Below are positions 38,151-49,469 of a stretch of DNA of 64,000 bases, in pieces. Made by a program: the position numbers and the translations under genes. Every line of letters begins with the position of its first letter. The stretch's first letter is position 1. The notes under the pieces were generated by a model. That model had not been told where the DNA came from, did not search any database, and saw nothing but the letters and a program-made list of their open reading frames with translations. The stretch lies in NCBI RefSeq assembly GCF_000315915.1, contig NC_020185.1:806001-870000 (forward strand), written 5' to 3'. Source of the DNA: Henningerozyma blattae CBS 6284 (taxonomy: Eukaryota; Ascomycota; Saccharomycetes; Saccharomycetales; Saccharomycetaceae).

Positions 38151-38607
38151 ATTCCGTTTCGGGCATCGTCATTTTGGCCAGATTGAGTTAAGTTCCCGCC
38201 CTATCTTGACACTGAAGGAACAGCAAATAGGCTTTCAAGAAAGATCATTAACGCCCGCTGGGTTCTGCTTACGGTTATATATTTTTCACATTCTAGAGTG
38301 TATTTTTTTTTATTTTTCAGTTTGATAACTGATTTTGAAAAGTAGTAATTTTTTTGGTTAGTTTTAGTGTTGAATCTTGAATATTTTATTTGTGCTACGT
38401 TTATTCTCTGCAAGGTCCACACAGCTGGTATCAAGAATTAATGATTTACAAAATGTTTCCCTTTTAATGCTTTATTGTTCAAGATAGTATCCTTAGCTAT
38501 ACTTTCTGGGTCGTGTTGCAAGTTTCATTTTAAAATCTCTCTGTTTTAGTAGTTGGTCTAAAACATATTATTAAATAATTTTCTGTTCATAAAAAAAAAA
38601 AATAAGG

Positions 38608-38647
38608 CAACTTCTTGCAACTTCTTGCAACTTCTTGCAACTTCTTG
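38608..38647 (+). repeat. Tandem repeat, four copies of CAACTTCTTG
   Basis: Four perfect 10-bp units in a row, preceded by an A-rich run, in the spacer between genes 8 and 9. Confidence 0.95.
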
Positions 38648-39296
38648 ACAGAATATAGTTTTCTTGTGAACCTCCTAATTAATGAACTTTATTTTATGTG
38701 GTGTGTTAACTGTACCTCAGTGCGTTCAGTAACAAAAGTGCTGTAGAGTACCCAGTAGCTTCTTTGAGCCACGGTGTTTTGTGACTAGAGACGCAAGTGG
38801 TCTACACGATGATAGTCATGTAGCAACTACATGAGTACTGGTTTCTCGATTGGTACCCAAGTTGTATTCACAAGATTCACACCGATAGATTGTTTAGAGG
38901 TTCAAATTTGACTCTTCTAGTCATTCTATCGTGTTTTTTTATTTTTTTTCTTTTAACGAGCAAAAATATTTCGAATTATTTCATTTGTATTTTTTTTCTT
39001 CATGATGAGTTGAAAGTATATTTTTTTATCCTCTTGTACTGGTATCCATACCAAGCCACTTTAATATTCAGCCCTATATCATGATAGAGGTGTGTTTTTT
39101 TCTTAATTTATACAATAGTATTCTACTACATTTAAAATTGAATATTTAGAAATATATAGAAATAGTGAAATTACCATTCTATCCTTGTATTTATGATACA
39201 TTAAAGATTTTATATAGGTAGTTGACATAGTACTGAGTTAGAAAACCCCTAAATTCCCCCATAACAAAAGTAATCTGATCCGTGGCTCAAATCAGT

Positions 39297-39495
39297 GAGT
39301 ACTAGGCGTTTAAATGTGGAAAGGCGTAGAAATAAAAAATAGAAATCATTTAAAGTTCTATACATATTATTCAATTAGGTTGTTATATATATATATATAA
39401 TATCGTAAATAATAGGAGCAATAGGAAATGTCATTAAAAAGATATAAATGTATAAAAGGGGGGAAACTCCAAGGACTGGCTGGAAGAGTAACAAA
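39297..39495. repeat. Duplicated 3' flank of gene 9
   Basis: Nearly identical and in the same orientation to 35921-36117. It contains a short TA dinucleotide run and an A/G-rich part. Confidence 0.9.
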
Positions 39496-39684
39496 ATGCA
39501 AAGAGATGGCTGCATTGAAATGCAACACAGCCTAAAAATAAGGATAAAAATGAGAAGTCATAGAGAATAAAAAGAAAAGAGAGAATTCGTCAAAAATAAA
39601 AGAGAATAGAGAGATGAGCAGAATAAATAATAGAAAAGGCAGTCAGGAATGAAGGTATATTAAAGTTTAAGATCGGAAGTGTGT

Positions 39685-41391
39685 TTATTTACCAAACATC
39701 TTCTTCCATGCTGGAGTGTCATCATTAGCCATAGCATCGACGTCGTAGTCGGCCCCTCTTTCAGATGGTGGGACCCAAGAGGCAGATTTCCATGGTAAAG
39801 TACCTTCTCTCCACATCAAATCGACATCTTCTAATTGTAAACCTTTAGTTTCTGGGACAAAGAAGAAGACATAGAACCAGGCAAAGACTAGACAGCCCAT
39901 GAAAACGTAACCGTAGGCAAAGTTAATAGACCCTGAGATGAATGGAGTGAAGAAACCAATACAGAAGTTCCACATTTGGTTGGAAACAATAGCTAAAGCC
40001 ATACCCTTGGCCTTGACCTTCAATGGGAAAGATTCAGAGATAATGACGAAAGCAACTGGGGCCCAGGAAGTAGCGAAACAGAATAAGAAGAAACAGGAGA
40101 AGCAAATCATACAGTTACCAGCACCTTGAGAGGTTTCACCACCGTTCTTACCCTTTGGCCATAATCTAGTAACACCAACAGAGGCAAAGACAACCATACA
40201 ACAGGTCATACCAGCGGCACCCCACAATAAACAGGTTCTTCTACCCAAACTATCAACGAATAATAATGAACAACATGTAGAGAAGAAGTTAACAACACCA
40301 AAAACAATGGCAGCTTCGAAACCATCTTGCATACCAACAGCTTGGAAAATAGTAGTACCGTAGTAGAAGAAATAGTTGGCACCAGTTAATTGTTGCAAAG
40401 CCATAATCATAATACCCATAATAACTCTTTGTAAAATCTTGGTTTGGGAGTCAAACAAGTCAGACCAACCAGCTTCACCTTGGGCTCTTTCCTTGTCAAC
40501 AACAGCTTGAATTTCATCTAATTCCCATAAGGTGACTGGATCATCTGGAGAAACACCGTTAGACTTACCGATGGAACGCTTAGCTTCTTCGATTCTACCT
40601 TTTTCAACTAAAAATCTTGGAGATTCTGGAACGAACAACATAGCAACGATCATACATAAACACCAAGCGAATTGTAGACCCAAACCAACTCTCCATTGAG
40701 TAGAATCGTGATATCTCTTAGTACCGTAATTAGTACAGTAACCTAAAAAGATACCTAAAGTGATCATCAATTGGTAACAGGAAACCATGGCACCTCTCAT
40801 GTTCTTTGGAGAGACTTCAGAAATCAACATAGGGGACAAAATGGCAATCAAACCACAACCTAGACCAGCAACGATTCTACCAATCATATATTGATACCAA
40901 GCCTTAACAGAAGCAATTTGAATAACAGTACCAACAATAAAGATGAAAGAAGCGACGATCAAACCGATACGACGACCGTAAATATCACCTAAACGACCTA
41001 AGAAGAAAGAACCAATGGCTTGACCAACATTGAACATGGAAGTCAATAAACCAGTTCTAACCTTGGACAAATAACGCTTACCAGAACCACTGGTAGAACC
41101 AAATCTAGCTAAGAAATCAGTTTGAGCTTCGAAACCACCAATGGTACCAGAATCCCAACCGGAAATGTAACCACCGAAAGCAACCATCAAACATAATATA
41201 CAAACACCCCAGTTGGTACCGGTTGGTGCTGGTGGAGGAGTCATTGGAGTGGCTTCTTCAGAGTGGAATTCATCCTTCATGTCATCAATTTCTTTGTTTG
41301 ATGGACTTGAAATGGCGGAATGAGCATCTGAGATATCATTGGAGGCCAAACGTTGGCCTTCTTGTTCAATTGTAGTTTCAATATCAGACAT
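39685..41391 (-). CDS. HXT: Hexose transporter, HXT family (gene 9, group B)
   Basis: 568-residue sugar porter. The N-terminal tail ends in [11 protein letters not shown] before TM1 ([11 protein letters not shown], Asp80). [41 protein letters not shown] (Ala about 338) and PETKG are intact, and the end is KKMFGK. Group B marks are [15 protein letters not shown] after TM8, [13 protein letters not shown] in TM10 and INFAYGYVF in TM11-TM12, where groups A, C and D mostly have INFYYGYVF. About 480 bp at 40002-40480 are almost base-identical to gene 10, which points to recent conversion or duplication. The TATA box is 114 bp before the ATG. A dense Rgt1-type cluster lies further upstream. Confidence 0.95.
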   Translation of the reverse strand: MSDIETTIEQEGQRLASNDISDAHSAISSPSNKEIDDMKDEFHSEEATPMTPPPAPTGTNWGVCILCLMVAFGGYISGWDSGTIGGFEAQTDFLARFGSTSGSGKRYLSKVRTGLLTSMFNVGQAIGSFFLGRLGDIYGRRIGLIVASFIFIVGTVIQIASVKAWYQYMIGRIVAGLGCGLIAILSPMLISEVSPKNMRGAMVSCYQLMITLGIFLGYCTNYGTKRYHDSTQWRVGLGLQFAWCLCMIVAMLFVPESPRFLVEKGRIEEAKRSIGKSNGVSPDDPVTLWELDEIQAVVDKERAQGEAGWSDLFDSQTKILQRVIMGIMIMALQQLTGANYFFYYGTTIFQAVGMQDGFEAAIVFGVVNFFSTCCSLLFVDSLGRRTCLLWGAAGMTCCMVVFASVGVTRLWPKGKNGGETSQGAGNCMICFSCFFLFCFATSWAPVAFVIISESFPLKVKAKGMALAIVSNQMWNFCIGFFTPFISGSINFAYGYVFMGCLVFAWFYVFFFVPETKGLQLEDVDLMWREGTLPWKSASWVPPSERGADYDVDAMANDDTPAWKKMFGK

Positions 41392-41504
41392 TGTTATAAT
41401 GTATGATTATTAATTATTTTTATTGGTTTTTTATATAAAAAATACAAAAGAAATTATAAAAGAGAAAGAGTAAATCGATAGTGAAAAATAAAATATGGGG
41501 TCAA

Positions 41505-41512
41505 CTTATATA
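41505..41512 (-). promoter_or_regulatory. TATA box of gene 9
   Basis: TATATAAG on the minus strand, 114 bp before the ATG. Confidence 0.6.
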
Positions 41513-41915
41513 CTTTTTTTTTTCGAGAACTATTCTCCATTTTTTTGATAATTAAATCTGGGGATCTGAACTTTCTGTAAGAGAATCTGTGTATTTTGCA
41601 GTTCTTTTTCCAAAACTCTTGTTTCTTTTAGTTATCTCCCAGAAACATTTACATCTTAATTACTTCTTACAATAACGGTTGTTTTGATTTCTCGTATTCT
41701 CTAATGCTACCGATAGCTTTGTGTACGGGGCTTCTATAGAAACACATACATTAGCCCTCATCTCAATGGCAAAAATGGTTATTATTTCTTTTTATTTTCC
41801 ATTCTCTGTGGATGGAAAAACTATTACTGCAGCCCTTTCTGGGGCTCTCGGTATTTCATGGAATTATCCCGCATCCCTCCGGATTTTCCTGCGCAGATTC
41901 TTAGCCTTTGAAAAT

Positions 41916-42211
41916 TTCTCCGCCCGTCACCGAACCCGTTTTCTGGCCACAATCTCGGATTATTGCTCACAGAGAACACGCCGCAGAGACAATATGGTAG
42001 CAAAATAGACCCCGCCTTCAATTTCTCAGAAACATTCGCAACAAAGAAAAAGAAATTCAAGTGAACGGAAAAAAGATGTCTACTTGCCTATTTCTATAAC
42101 ATATGTTATACGACACAATCTCTGCCAGACGGAGCATTGTAGAGGATTTTGGAAAAGCACTGAATTCCCCTGTACTGTTCCAATACTGTTCGGCACAATT
42201 TATCCGGAGGA
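41916..42211. promoter_or_regulatory. Cluster of six Rgt1-type sites upstream of gene 9
   Basis: CGGANNA occurs at 41956, 42066, 42130 and 42205 on the plus strand and at 41916 and 42200 on the minus strand. The sites at 42200 and 42205 overlap on opposite strands. Another site follows at 42507. The cluster is 525-820 bp before the ATG. Confidence 0.5.
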
Positions 42212-43163
42212 TCCTAGAAAGAGCTGGAACTAACTGCTTGCTTTTCGCTTCATTTTATTCGGAGACGCTTGGTTGATAAACAAGTATGGAACTTGACAAA
42301 TGATAAATAAATCTGGAGTCCTACAGTTTTGGGAAAAAGTTTTAAAATGCAGATGTGAGCAATAATCGGTAGGTACAGTACGTCATTTACAAGTTCTTAG
42401 ACCTTAAGAAAAAATGACTCGGTGGATTCCCGTTTTTGATCTTTATACTGGATATATTTCATTATCACTGAAGAAAAAAAACTTTTTTCTCTATGGATAA
42501 TTTCCGCGGAATATATCTTTGACCACCCTCCCACCCGTTTAAAATTTTCAAGAGAATATAGTTAACAGCCGACAAGAATGCTTAAAATTCTTCATCGGCT
42601 AAATGATTATTTAGTATCTAATAACCACTTAGCGTGAATATATGCTACATATTGTATGTGTGTACTATTTACGTATAGGAGGAGTTAATCATTATACTCT
42701 AGGAAGACTGGAAGGGGAACGTAGGTATAAGTGAATTGTAGAGAGGTTAGGCATGTATAATAAAATATAGCCCAAAAAATTGTAAATTGGATCGAGAATA
42801 GTAAAAATTTAAGGGTAAATAGTCCTAGAGGGAAAAAAATAGTGTAGAAGAATGCATAGTATAGCGAAAGCAATGCAGTATATCCAAAAATATTAATTAA
42901 AAAAGGGAGACAGATAATTTTATAGAATGGAGAGAATCTATTGTAGATTAAATGTTTAACATCGACATTAGTACTTGATAGTAAAGCGTTAAAATAATGG
43001 CACTAATCTTGGGAAATGTTTATAAATGGGAGAGTAAGATAAAACATGGGATAAGAATTCGTAGAAAAGTTTAAAAATGAAAAAGAATGCAACTCATTAA
43101 AGAATAAAACGTTCGTAATATGGTAAATTTGTGAGAAAAAAAGAAGTTATATCAAAAAAGTGA

Positions 43164-44900
43164 TTATTTGCCGAACAATTTCTTCCATACTGGAGTGTCA
43201 TCATTAGCCATGGCAGCAACATCATAATCAGCACCTCTTTGAGATGGTGGGACCCAAGAAGCAGACTTCCATGGTAAGACACCTTCTTGCCACATAACAT
43301 CAACATCTTCCAAGACTAAACCTTTGGTTTCTGGGACAAAGAAGAAAACGTAGAACCAGGCAAATACTAGACAGCCCATGAAAACGTAACCGTAGGCAAA
43401 GTTAATAGCACCTGAGATGAATGGAGTGAAGAAACCAATACAGAAATTCCACATTTGGTTAGAAACAGTAGCCAGAGCCATACCCTTGGCCTTGACCTTC
43501 AATGGGAAAGATTCAGAGATAATGACGAAAGCAACTGGAGCCCAGGAAGTAGCGAAACAGAATAAGAAGAAACAGGAGAAGCAAATCATACAGTTACCAG
43601 CACCTTGAGAGGTTTCACCACCGTTCTTACCCTTTGGCCATAATCTAGTAACACCAACAGAGGCAAAGACAACCATACAACAGGTCATACCAGCGGCACC
43701 CCACAATAAACAGGTTCTTCTACCCAAACTATCAACGAATAATAATGAACAACATGTAGAGAAGAAGTTAACAACACCAAAAACAATGGCAGCTTCGAAA
43801 CCATCTTGCATACCAACAGCTTGGAAAATAGTAGTACCGTAGTAGAAGAAATAGTTGGCACCAGTTAATTGTTGCAAAGCCATAATCATAATACCCATAA
43901 TAACTCTTTGTAAAACCTTGGTTTGGGAGTCAAACAAGTCAGACCAACCAGCTTCACCTTCGGCTCTTTCCTTGTCCACGACAACTTGAATTTCATCTAA
44001 TTCCCATAAGGTGACTGGATCATCTGGAGAAACACCGTTAGACTTACCGATGGAGCGTTTGGCTTCTTCGATTCTACCTTTTTCAACTAAAAATCTTGGG
44101 GATTCTGGAACAAATAACATGGCACCGATCATCAACAAACACCAGGCAAATTGTAGACCCAAACCAACTCTCCATTGAGTAGAATCGTGATATCTCTTAG
44201 TACCGTAATTAGTACAGTAACCTAAAAAGATACCTAAAGTGATCATCAATTGGTAACAGGAAACCATGGCACCTCTCATGTTCTTTGGAGAGACTTCAGA
44301 AATCAACATAGGTGACAAAATGGCAATCAAACCACAACCTAGACCAGCAACAATTCTACCAATCATATATTGATACCAAGCCTTAATAGAGGCAATTTGA
44401 ATAATAGTACCAGCGATAAAAATAACAGAGGCGACAATAAGACCGATACGACGACCGTAAATATCACCCAAACGGCCTAAGAAGAAAGAACCAATGGCTT
44501 GACCAACGTTGAACATGGAAGTTAACAAACCAGTTCTAACCTTGGACAAATAACGAGTACCATCACTACTTGTGGAACCAAATCTAGCCAAGAAATCAGT
44601 TTGGGCTTCGAAACCACCAATGGTACCAGAATCCCAACCGGAAATGTAACCACCAAAGGCAACCAACAAACATAATATACAGACACCCCAGTTAGTACCA
44701 CTTGGAGCTGGAGGAGGAGAGACTGGGGAATGTTCTTCAGTCTCAGAGTTGAATTCACCTTCACCTTTCATATCATCAAGTTCCTTGTTAGATGGAGACG
44801 ATAGGACTGAGTGGCCATCAGAATAGCTTAACTCATTGCTGTGCATTGTAGCACGGACAGGAACACCTTCTTGTTCAATAATAGTATCTTTGTCGGACAT
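43164..44900 (-). CDS. HXT: Hexose transporter, HXT family (gene 10, group B)
   Basis: 578-residue sugar porter, close to genes 9 and 13. Its tail is the longest of group B, about 70 residues, and ends in [13 protein letters not shown]1 has Asp90, TM7 TGAN with Ala348, TM8 [22 protein letters not shown]11 SNQMWNF and then [14 protein letters not shown] and PETKG are intact. The end is KKLFGK. It shares a long, nearly identical tract with gene 9 in the second half, while its tail and promoter differ. Its far promoter (45713-45975) recurs as an inverted copy on the left of gap 2, so this promoter type probably also drives gene 11. Confidence 0.95.
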   Translation of the reverse strand: MSDKDTIIEQEGVPVRATMHSNELSYSDGHSVLSSPSNKELDDMKGEGEFNSETEEHSPVSPPPAPSGTNWGVCILCLLVAFGGYISGWDSGTIGGFEAQTDFLARFGSTSSDGTRYLSKVRTGLLTSMFNVGQAIGSFFLGRLGDIYGRRIGLIVASVIFIAGTIIQIASIKAWYQYMIGRIVAGLGCGLIAILSPMLISEVSPKNMRGAMVSCYQLMITLGIFLGYCTNYGTKRYHDSTQWRVGLGLQFAWCLLMIGAMLFVPESPRFLVEKGRIEEAKRSIGKSNGVSPDDPVTLWELDEIQVVVDKERAEGEAGWSDLFDSQTKVLQRVIMGIMIMALQQLTGANYFFYYGTTIFQAVGMQDGFEAAIVFGVVNFFSTCCSLLFVDSLGRRTCLLWGAAGMTCCMVVFASVGVTRLWPKGKNGGETSQGAGNCMICFSCFFLFCFATSWAPVAFVIISESFPLKVKAKGMALATVSNQMWNFCIGFFTPFISGAINFAYGYVFMGCLVFAWFYVFFFVPETKGLVLEDVDVMWQEGVLPWKSASWVPPSQRGADYDVAAMANDDTPVWKKLFGK

Positions 44901-45160
44901 GATTGTGTTAATTCGTAAAAAATATTGTTTTAAAATGCACTAGAAATATCTATAATAATATTTTTGTTTTATTTTTCTATTCTTTTTGAATAGTGCAATA
45001 CTTATTTGAAATTTTTATATTTTCTCTTGCTTAAAATACTTGGAATGTATTAGAGATATGAGAAACAATGTTTTGATGTTCTTTTGAGAGACCAAGAATA
45101 GAAAGTAATTGAAGAAAAGAAGAAGTATCAAATCTGCTAACCATGGCTATCTGCATTCAC

Positions 45161-45168
45161 CTTTTATA
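45161..45168 (-). promoter_or_regulatory. TATA box of gene 10
   Basis: TATAAAAG on the minus strand, about 260 bp before the ATG. Confidence 0.45.
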
Positions 45169-45646
45169 TTTTTTTTTCAGGACCCTATCAATTGACATAT
45201 TCTGGCATTCAGAGGAAGCATCGCGTTTCTTTTGCTCTGTGCTGCACTCTGGTATGTATGGTGGCTATATTTGTCATAAACAATTCTTTTTTCATACTCC
45301 AGATTTCAAAAGTATTTCCCTCAAAGATAGTCTTTTTCGGCAAGGTGGTATGGTTTCTTTATCATCACATCTTTAGATTAAATCAAATTAGTGAACATTA
45401 CTGAGCCTTACTCAATCTCTCCGGTGTCCGTTTCTTTTTTCCCTTCGTTGGGCAATTAGATCCCAGCCCCACGGAGAGATCTCGGCATAACGTCATTAGG
45501 CACAACTCCGAAAATGAACAGAAAAATATTGAGAAAAGAAAAGAGCCTTAAAATATCGTGTGAAATTTCTTTTTTTTCTTTTTATTATCCGATACCACCT
45601 CTGACTACTCAGAAGCAGCCGTAGTAAAAATGAGCCGTGAAATTTC

Positions 45647-45813
45647 CGGAACATTCAGAAACGTGCGTAACACGGAATTTCTTATTTTCTCCGCACAATT
45701 CCGGCGACGTTTCAAGTAACAGCCGACAGGCATGAACGAGGAAATTCCGGCTCAATACTCTTTTGTGGCGTTCCGGGGAAACTCAGAGGTATCCCCGCAC
45801 AATTACCGGAAAA
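45647..45813. promoter_or_regulatory. Rgt1- and Mig1-type sites upstream of gene 10
   Basis: CGGANNA at 45647 and 45807 on the plus strand and 45687 on the minus strand, plus GCGGGG on the minus strand at 45793-45798. All lie 0.75-0.91 kb before the ATG. The site at 45807 and the GCGGGG box are repeated in the inverted copy near 48700. Confidence 0.4.
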
Positions 45814-45975
45814 ACTTTGCTCGGTTAATCACTGACGGCTCAGACTTTACTCGAAGCCTTGACGCAGATTCATTAGAAGTTAGCTATCTTCTTGACATAT
45901 TGGCCTGTAAATAATTGCTTCTAGCAGCATCTCTTGCCCGCTCCCTTAATTTCCCTTAGATATTTACTATTAGAC
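45713..45975. repeat. Inverted repeat arm in the gene 10 promoter
   Basis: About 263 bp matching the reverse complement of 48518-48783 with few differences. It begins 812 bp before the gene 10 ATG, and its inner boundary is near 45975. The outer boundary is unknown because the partner arm ends at the gap. Confidence 0.9.
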
Positions 45976-47033
45976 CGAAAGACTTGAATCTGATGTTTTT
46001 ACTAATGCAGAAGTTCTATTTGTTATTGTTATTAAATCTCAAAGAAGTAAAGAATAGCTTTATAAGTTGTGTAATTTTTTAAAAAAATTCGATAGATTTG
46101 GATAAAATACCCTTATCATTATGTCGTTTTCCTATCTTCCAATTTTAAGCCATTGCATTTAATGGAGATTCCTAATAATCGAAAAAATTACTTGGCAGTC
46201 ATACACAATTTGTCTGCTTATTTGTATTTATTTGAAATCTATGGAAAATTAGGAGTCTTGAAATACTAATTTGTTTAAAAATACATAAATACCCAGGTAC
46301 CGATATTTCTTTAATACTGTCTATTTGTTAAGGTAAATAAACTGGTGGACGAATATCAGACAAATAGGCGAAAATTAAATAATGTGTGTGTATGTAGTAT
46401 TAATATATGTTACCAATGAGATTAATATTAATAGCAACAAAAGGAGCTAACACTAGAAGTAACACTAACATTTCTACTTTTCAAAGCACTTAACTTGATA
46501 GAATTAAAGTAAATTATATCATTAGATACTAGAAGTATCAAGTAAAATGAGCTTTATTTCTTCAAACGTAGTTGAACACTCTTTGTCTTTAAAAATGAGA
46601 AAAAGTTTAAAATACATTGTTACTAGGATATCTTATGGATAACTGCATGTAAATATCAAGGTATCGTCGGAATAGTATAACCTCAATAAAAAAATTGACT
46701 TGAAAATGTTTATCTCTTGCTACCCTTTCAAAAATGTTATTTAATAAATAAAAGCATGAATAAAATAAAAATAGAATATAATTTACTTAATCTATAAGCT
46801 TCATCCAAAAATTGTAAAGCTATTGCAGTAGTATTTCTTCCTAAAAAGGATTTTATCAAATATTTAGCTTTCAATAAGGTTTCTTGAAATATATATACTT
46901 TATACATAAACAAGTAGTCATAATTTTTAGGAATAATACAGGAGATTAATATTAAAAAAACTTTGATGATAAATTCCTAATTAGGTAATTCACTCAACAA
47001 TATTTTAAGTGAAATACACATACTTCGCAGTAT

Positions 47034-47066
47034 AAACCAATTAGTTAAACCAATTAGTTAAACCAA
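47034..47066 (+). repeat. Tandem repeat, 2.5 copies of AAACCAATTAGTT
   Basis: Two full 13-bp units and a 7-bp partial unit, all perfect. Confidence 0.95.
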
Positions 47067-48517
47067 GAAAAAAAAGATTTCCACTTGCTGTCAATTATGA
47101 ATCGACTATTCCTGTCTAAAATAAAATTTATCAATTTCCGACATTTTTTTGGCAGTCAAGTGTGTGTGTTATTATATATCTTCTCTCTCGAAATATATTT
47201 TTACTCAGAAAGGTAGGAGAGTTTTGAACTATTTCTTTACTAGAGCAAGGAATCATTTCCTATATTATGACAGGCCTTACTACTAATACTATTGCTTGTA
47301 AAGTCTAATAAGAGAAATCAAATTTTATATGCCATTCCTTTTCATTTAAAGGATCTAGGACTACAAAAGAAGTTGAATATGCTATTTTGTATTTATTTAT
47401 TTTTATTAAAATACTAGTAAACAGTTATTTTTATTATAGTTCATATGAGCCTTCTGAACTAATTTTTTACTACAAAAAAAGTCTGGCATTGTAAAAAAGA
47501 AATATATCTTTTGGGTAAGTATAGAGATATTTATTCACTTCACCAAGTAGATCAGTATAAAAGATATTACTTACTTATATGTCACACAAGAAATCTTTCT
47601 AAGCTAATATATAGCATCTTATCTATGATGACTTCAAATATATATAGGTGTAATAACCCTGTATAACCTATTCATTTTGAGTAAAATATTTTGCCAATTC
47701 ATCTCTATAGAAATATTAGATTTGAATTTTAAACAAATCTCACGTTTTCTCAGATAAAGTCATTTCATTTTTACTGTAGTAGTCATCGAGCAAGAAATTT
47801 CTTTCTTTGACTGAAATAGGGGTTTATTACTCTACATATCGCATTGATTACATACAATAGCTTGGATTCGAAGTATTTCTGTTTATTAGAAAAATTTTAC
47901 AAGACAGTATGCTCAATGGTGGACCTAGCTCTGTAAAATATTATTTTTTAAATGATTTGGTAAGTTTTTACTGCATAAATTCAAAGTATTGGTACTTCTA
48001 AGTGGCTTAATGTATTTCAAACAATAATAATTTTGTCCATTAATATTAAATAAGTTATTATTTTATAGGTTTACTGCCGCAGATGAAGTTAGTTGTGAGA
48101 AAAGCTAATTTAACCCTTAGGAAGGAAATATAATGAACTTTTAAGTCTTAATTTTTCCTTGGAAAAATTTTATAACTATGATAATTATTGAGAAAAGAAT
48201 AGTGTCACAAAGATTATGTATTTGCATGCATTAATTTTTTTTTTCCCTTTGGGATGCTTTACTTTTAAAAATAATTATAATTCTCTCGATTCCAATTACA
48301 GACATTAAAGCACAGATCAGAACAAAAACAAGAACGTCTAAACAATGTTCACATGTCGATGATATATCAGGACACTAATTGATCAATCAAATTAACGATA
48401 TTTTATTTTTCGTCCTAAACTAAGTAAAAAGGTCTTCATTACTGCCAGGTTAGGAAACAATTTTAGCTTCATTTTTCTAGGGATTTAAGTTACGATATTG
48501 CTGATTAGTTCCAAAAT

Positions 48518-48783
48518 GTCTAATAGTAAATATCTAAGGGAAATTAAGGGAGCCGGGCAAAGAGATGCTGCTAGAAGCAATTATTTACAGGGCCAATATG
48601 TCAAGAAGATAGCTAACTTCTAATGAATCTGCGTCAAGGCTTCGAGTAAAGTCTGAGCCGTCAGTGATTAACCGAGCAAAGTTTTTCCGGTAATTGTGCG
48701 GGGATACCTCTGAGTTTCCCCGGAACGCCACAAAAGAGTATTGAGCCGGAATTTCCTCGTTCATGCCTGTCGGCTGTTACTTG
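48518..48783. repeat. Inverted repeat arm upstream of gene 11, next to gap 2
   Basis: Reverse-complement copy of 45713-45975 that runs into the N-run. It should be the distal promoter of gene 11 on the plus strand. Confidence 0.9.
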
Positions 48784-48883
48784 NNNNNNNNNNNNNNNNN
48801 NNNNNNNNNNNNNNNNNNNNNNNNNNNNNNNNNNNNNNNNNNNNNNNNNNNNNNNNNNNNNNNNNNNNNNNNNNNNNNNNNNN
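48784..48883. other. Assembly gap 2 (100 N), placeholder length
   Basis: Exactly 100 N. The left side is a distal promoter and the right side the last 40 codons of an HXT gene. Counting from gene 10 (812 bp of promoter) and gene 7 (about 1.6 kb of coding sequence), the true gap should be about 2.4 kb. Confidence 0.9.
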
Positions 48884-49005
48884 GTGTCTTACCATGGAAG
48901 TCTGCTTCTTGGGTCCCACCATCTCAAAGAAGTGCTGACTACGATGTCGATGCCATGGCTAACGATGATCAACCAGTCTTCAAGAAGATGTTCGGTAGAC
49001 ATTAA
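48884..49005 (+). CDS. HXT: Hexose transporter, HXT family, 3' end only (gene 11)
   Basis: Only the last 39 residues and the stop codon are visible, starting with [20 protein letters not shown] and ending in KKMFGRH. This is identical to the end of gene 7, and the following 245 bp are nearly identical too, in opposite orientation. The reading frame starts with an incomplete Gly codon at 48884, as in EEGVLPW of the family. The left side of the gap carries a gene 10-type promoter, so the full gene may join a group B promoter to a group C 3' end. Its integrity cannot be judged. Confidence 0.88.
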
Positions 49006-49250
49006 ACTTTTCGTGTTGCATGAGTTGATATTAATCAACTAATCTCATTTAATTTTTTTTATTCCATTGATGTTGTCCTAATTTTTCTTTTTCCTATTCT
49101 TTTTCGTTAACGTTTAATACCTTCTATCTCATTTTTACTTTTTTTCTAGGACCAACTATATCTCACTATTTTTTATTCTCTCTCGATTTTCCTCCTACAA
49201 GTTATTCAAAATGAATTTCTTGCACACGCTCTCTGCTCTTAATGATATAC
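48884..49250. repeat. Inverted repeat arm: 3' end and flank of gene 11
   Basis: Reverse-complement partner of 30003-30369, with only a few differences in 367 bp. It contains CTATCTCA at 49134-49141. Confidence 0.9.
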
Positions 49251-49428
49251 CTATTTATTCAAAATTTAATTTACTAATATATAATGAAATTATATTTGTA
49301 GTTGTTTAATCTGCTTTTCTGCATTTAAAATATATTTTTGTATACGCAATTTTAATCTAAGAATAGTTCCCCACAATTTATGTCTCTTTTTAAAAGGAGC
49401 AATACCTAACTCATGAAAGATTTTTCTT

Positions 49429-49469
49429 TTACAATAACCTTTGCTTGCTTGAGGCAAAGGTTATTGTAA
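49429..49469. repeat. Perfect 16-bp hairpin
   Basis: Arms TTACAATAACCTTTGC (49429-49444) and its exact reverse complement (49454-49469) enclose a 9-base loop. It lies about 430 bp beyond the gene 11 stop codon. Its function is unknown. Confidence 0.9.

Larger units (their letters stand above)
36650..39684. other. Intergenic: promoter of gene 8 and 3' flank of gene 9
   Basis: 3.0 kb without a gene. Promoter elements of gene 8 reach to about 38150. A ten-base tandem repeat lies at 38608-38647 and the duplicated 3' flank at 39297-39495. The rest is AT-rich. Confidence 0.75.
41392..43163. other. Intergenic: promoter of gene 9 and 3' flank of gene 10
   Basis: 1.8 kb. The TATA box and Rgt1-type cluster of gene 9 fill the first 1.1 kb. 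The part next to gene 10 is A/G-rich. The short open frames here coincide with the GC-rich promoter patch and are not called. Confidence 0.8.
44901..48517. other. Intergenic: promoter of gene 10 and AT-rich spacer
   Basis: 3.6 kb between divergent promoters. The first 1.1 kb is the GC-richer promoter of gene 10. From 45976 to 48517 the sequence is AT-rich with one 13-bp tandem repeat and no gene. This spacer separates the two arms of the inverted repeat 45713-45975 / 48518-48783. Confidence 0.75.

Noticed and set aside
38895..38915. GGTTCAAAT resembling a tRNA B box
   Set aside because: The rest of the B box does not fit and no cloverleaf or A box is visible at the right distance.
45732..45914. 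Open frame of 60 codons, repeated in inverted form near 48700
   Set aside because: The repetition is explained by the duplicated gene 10 promoter. The frame does not start or end in a gene-like way.
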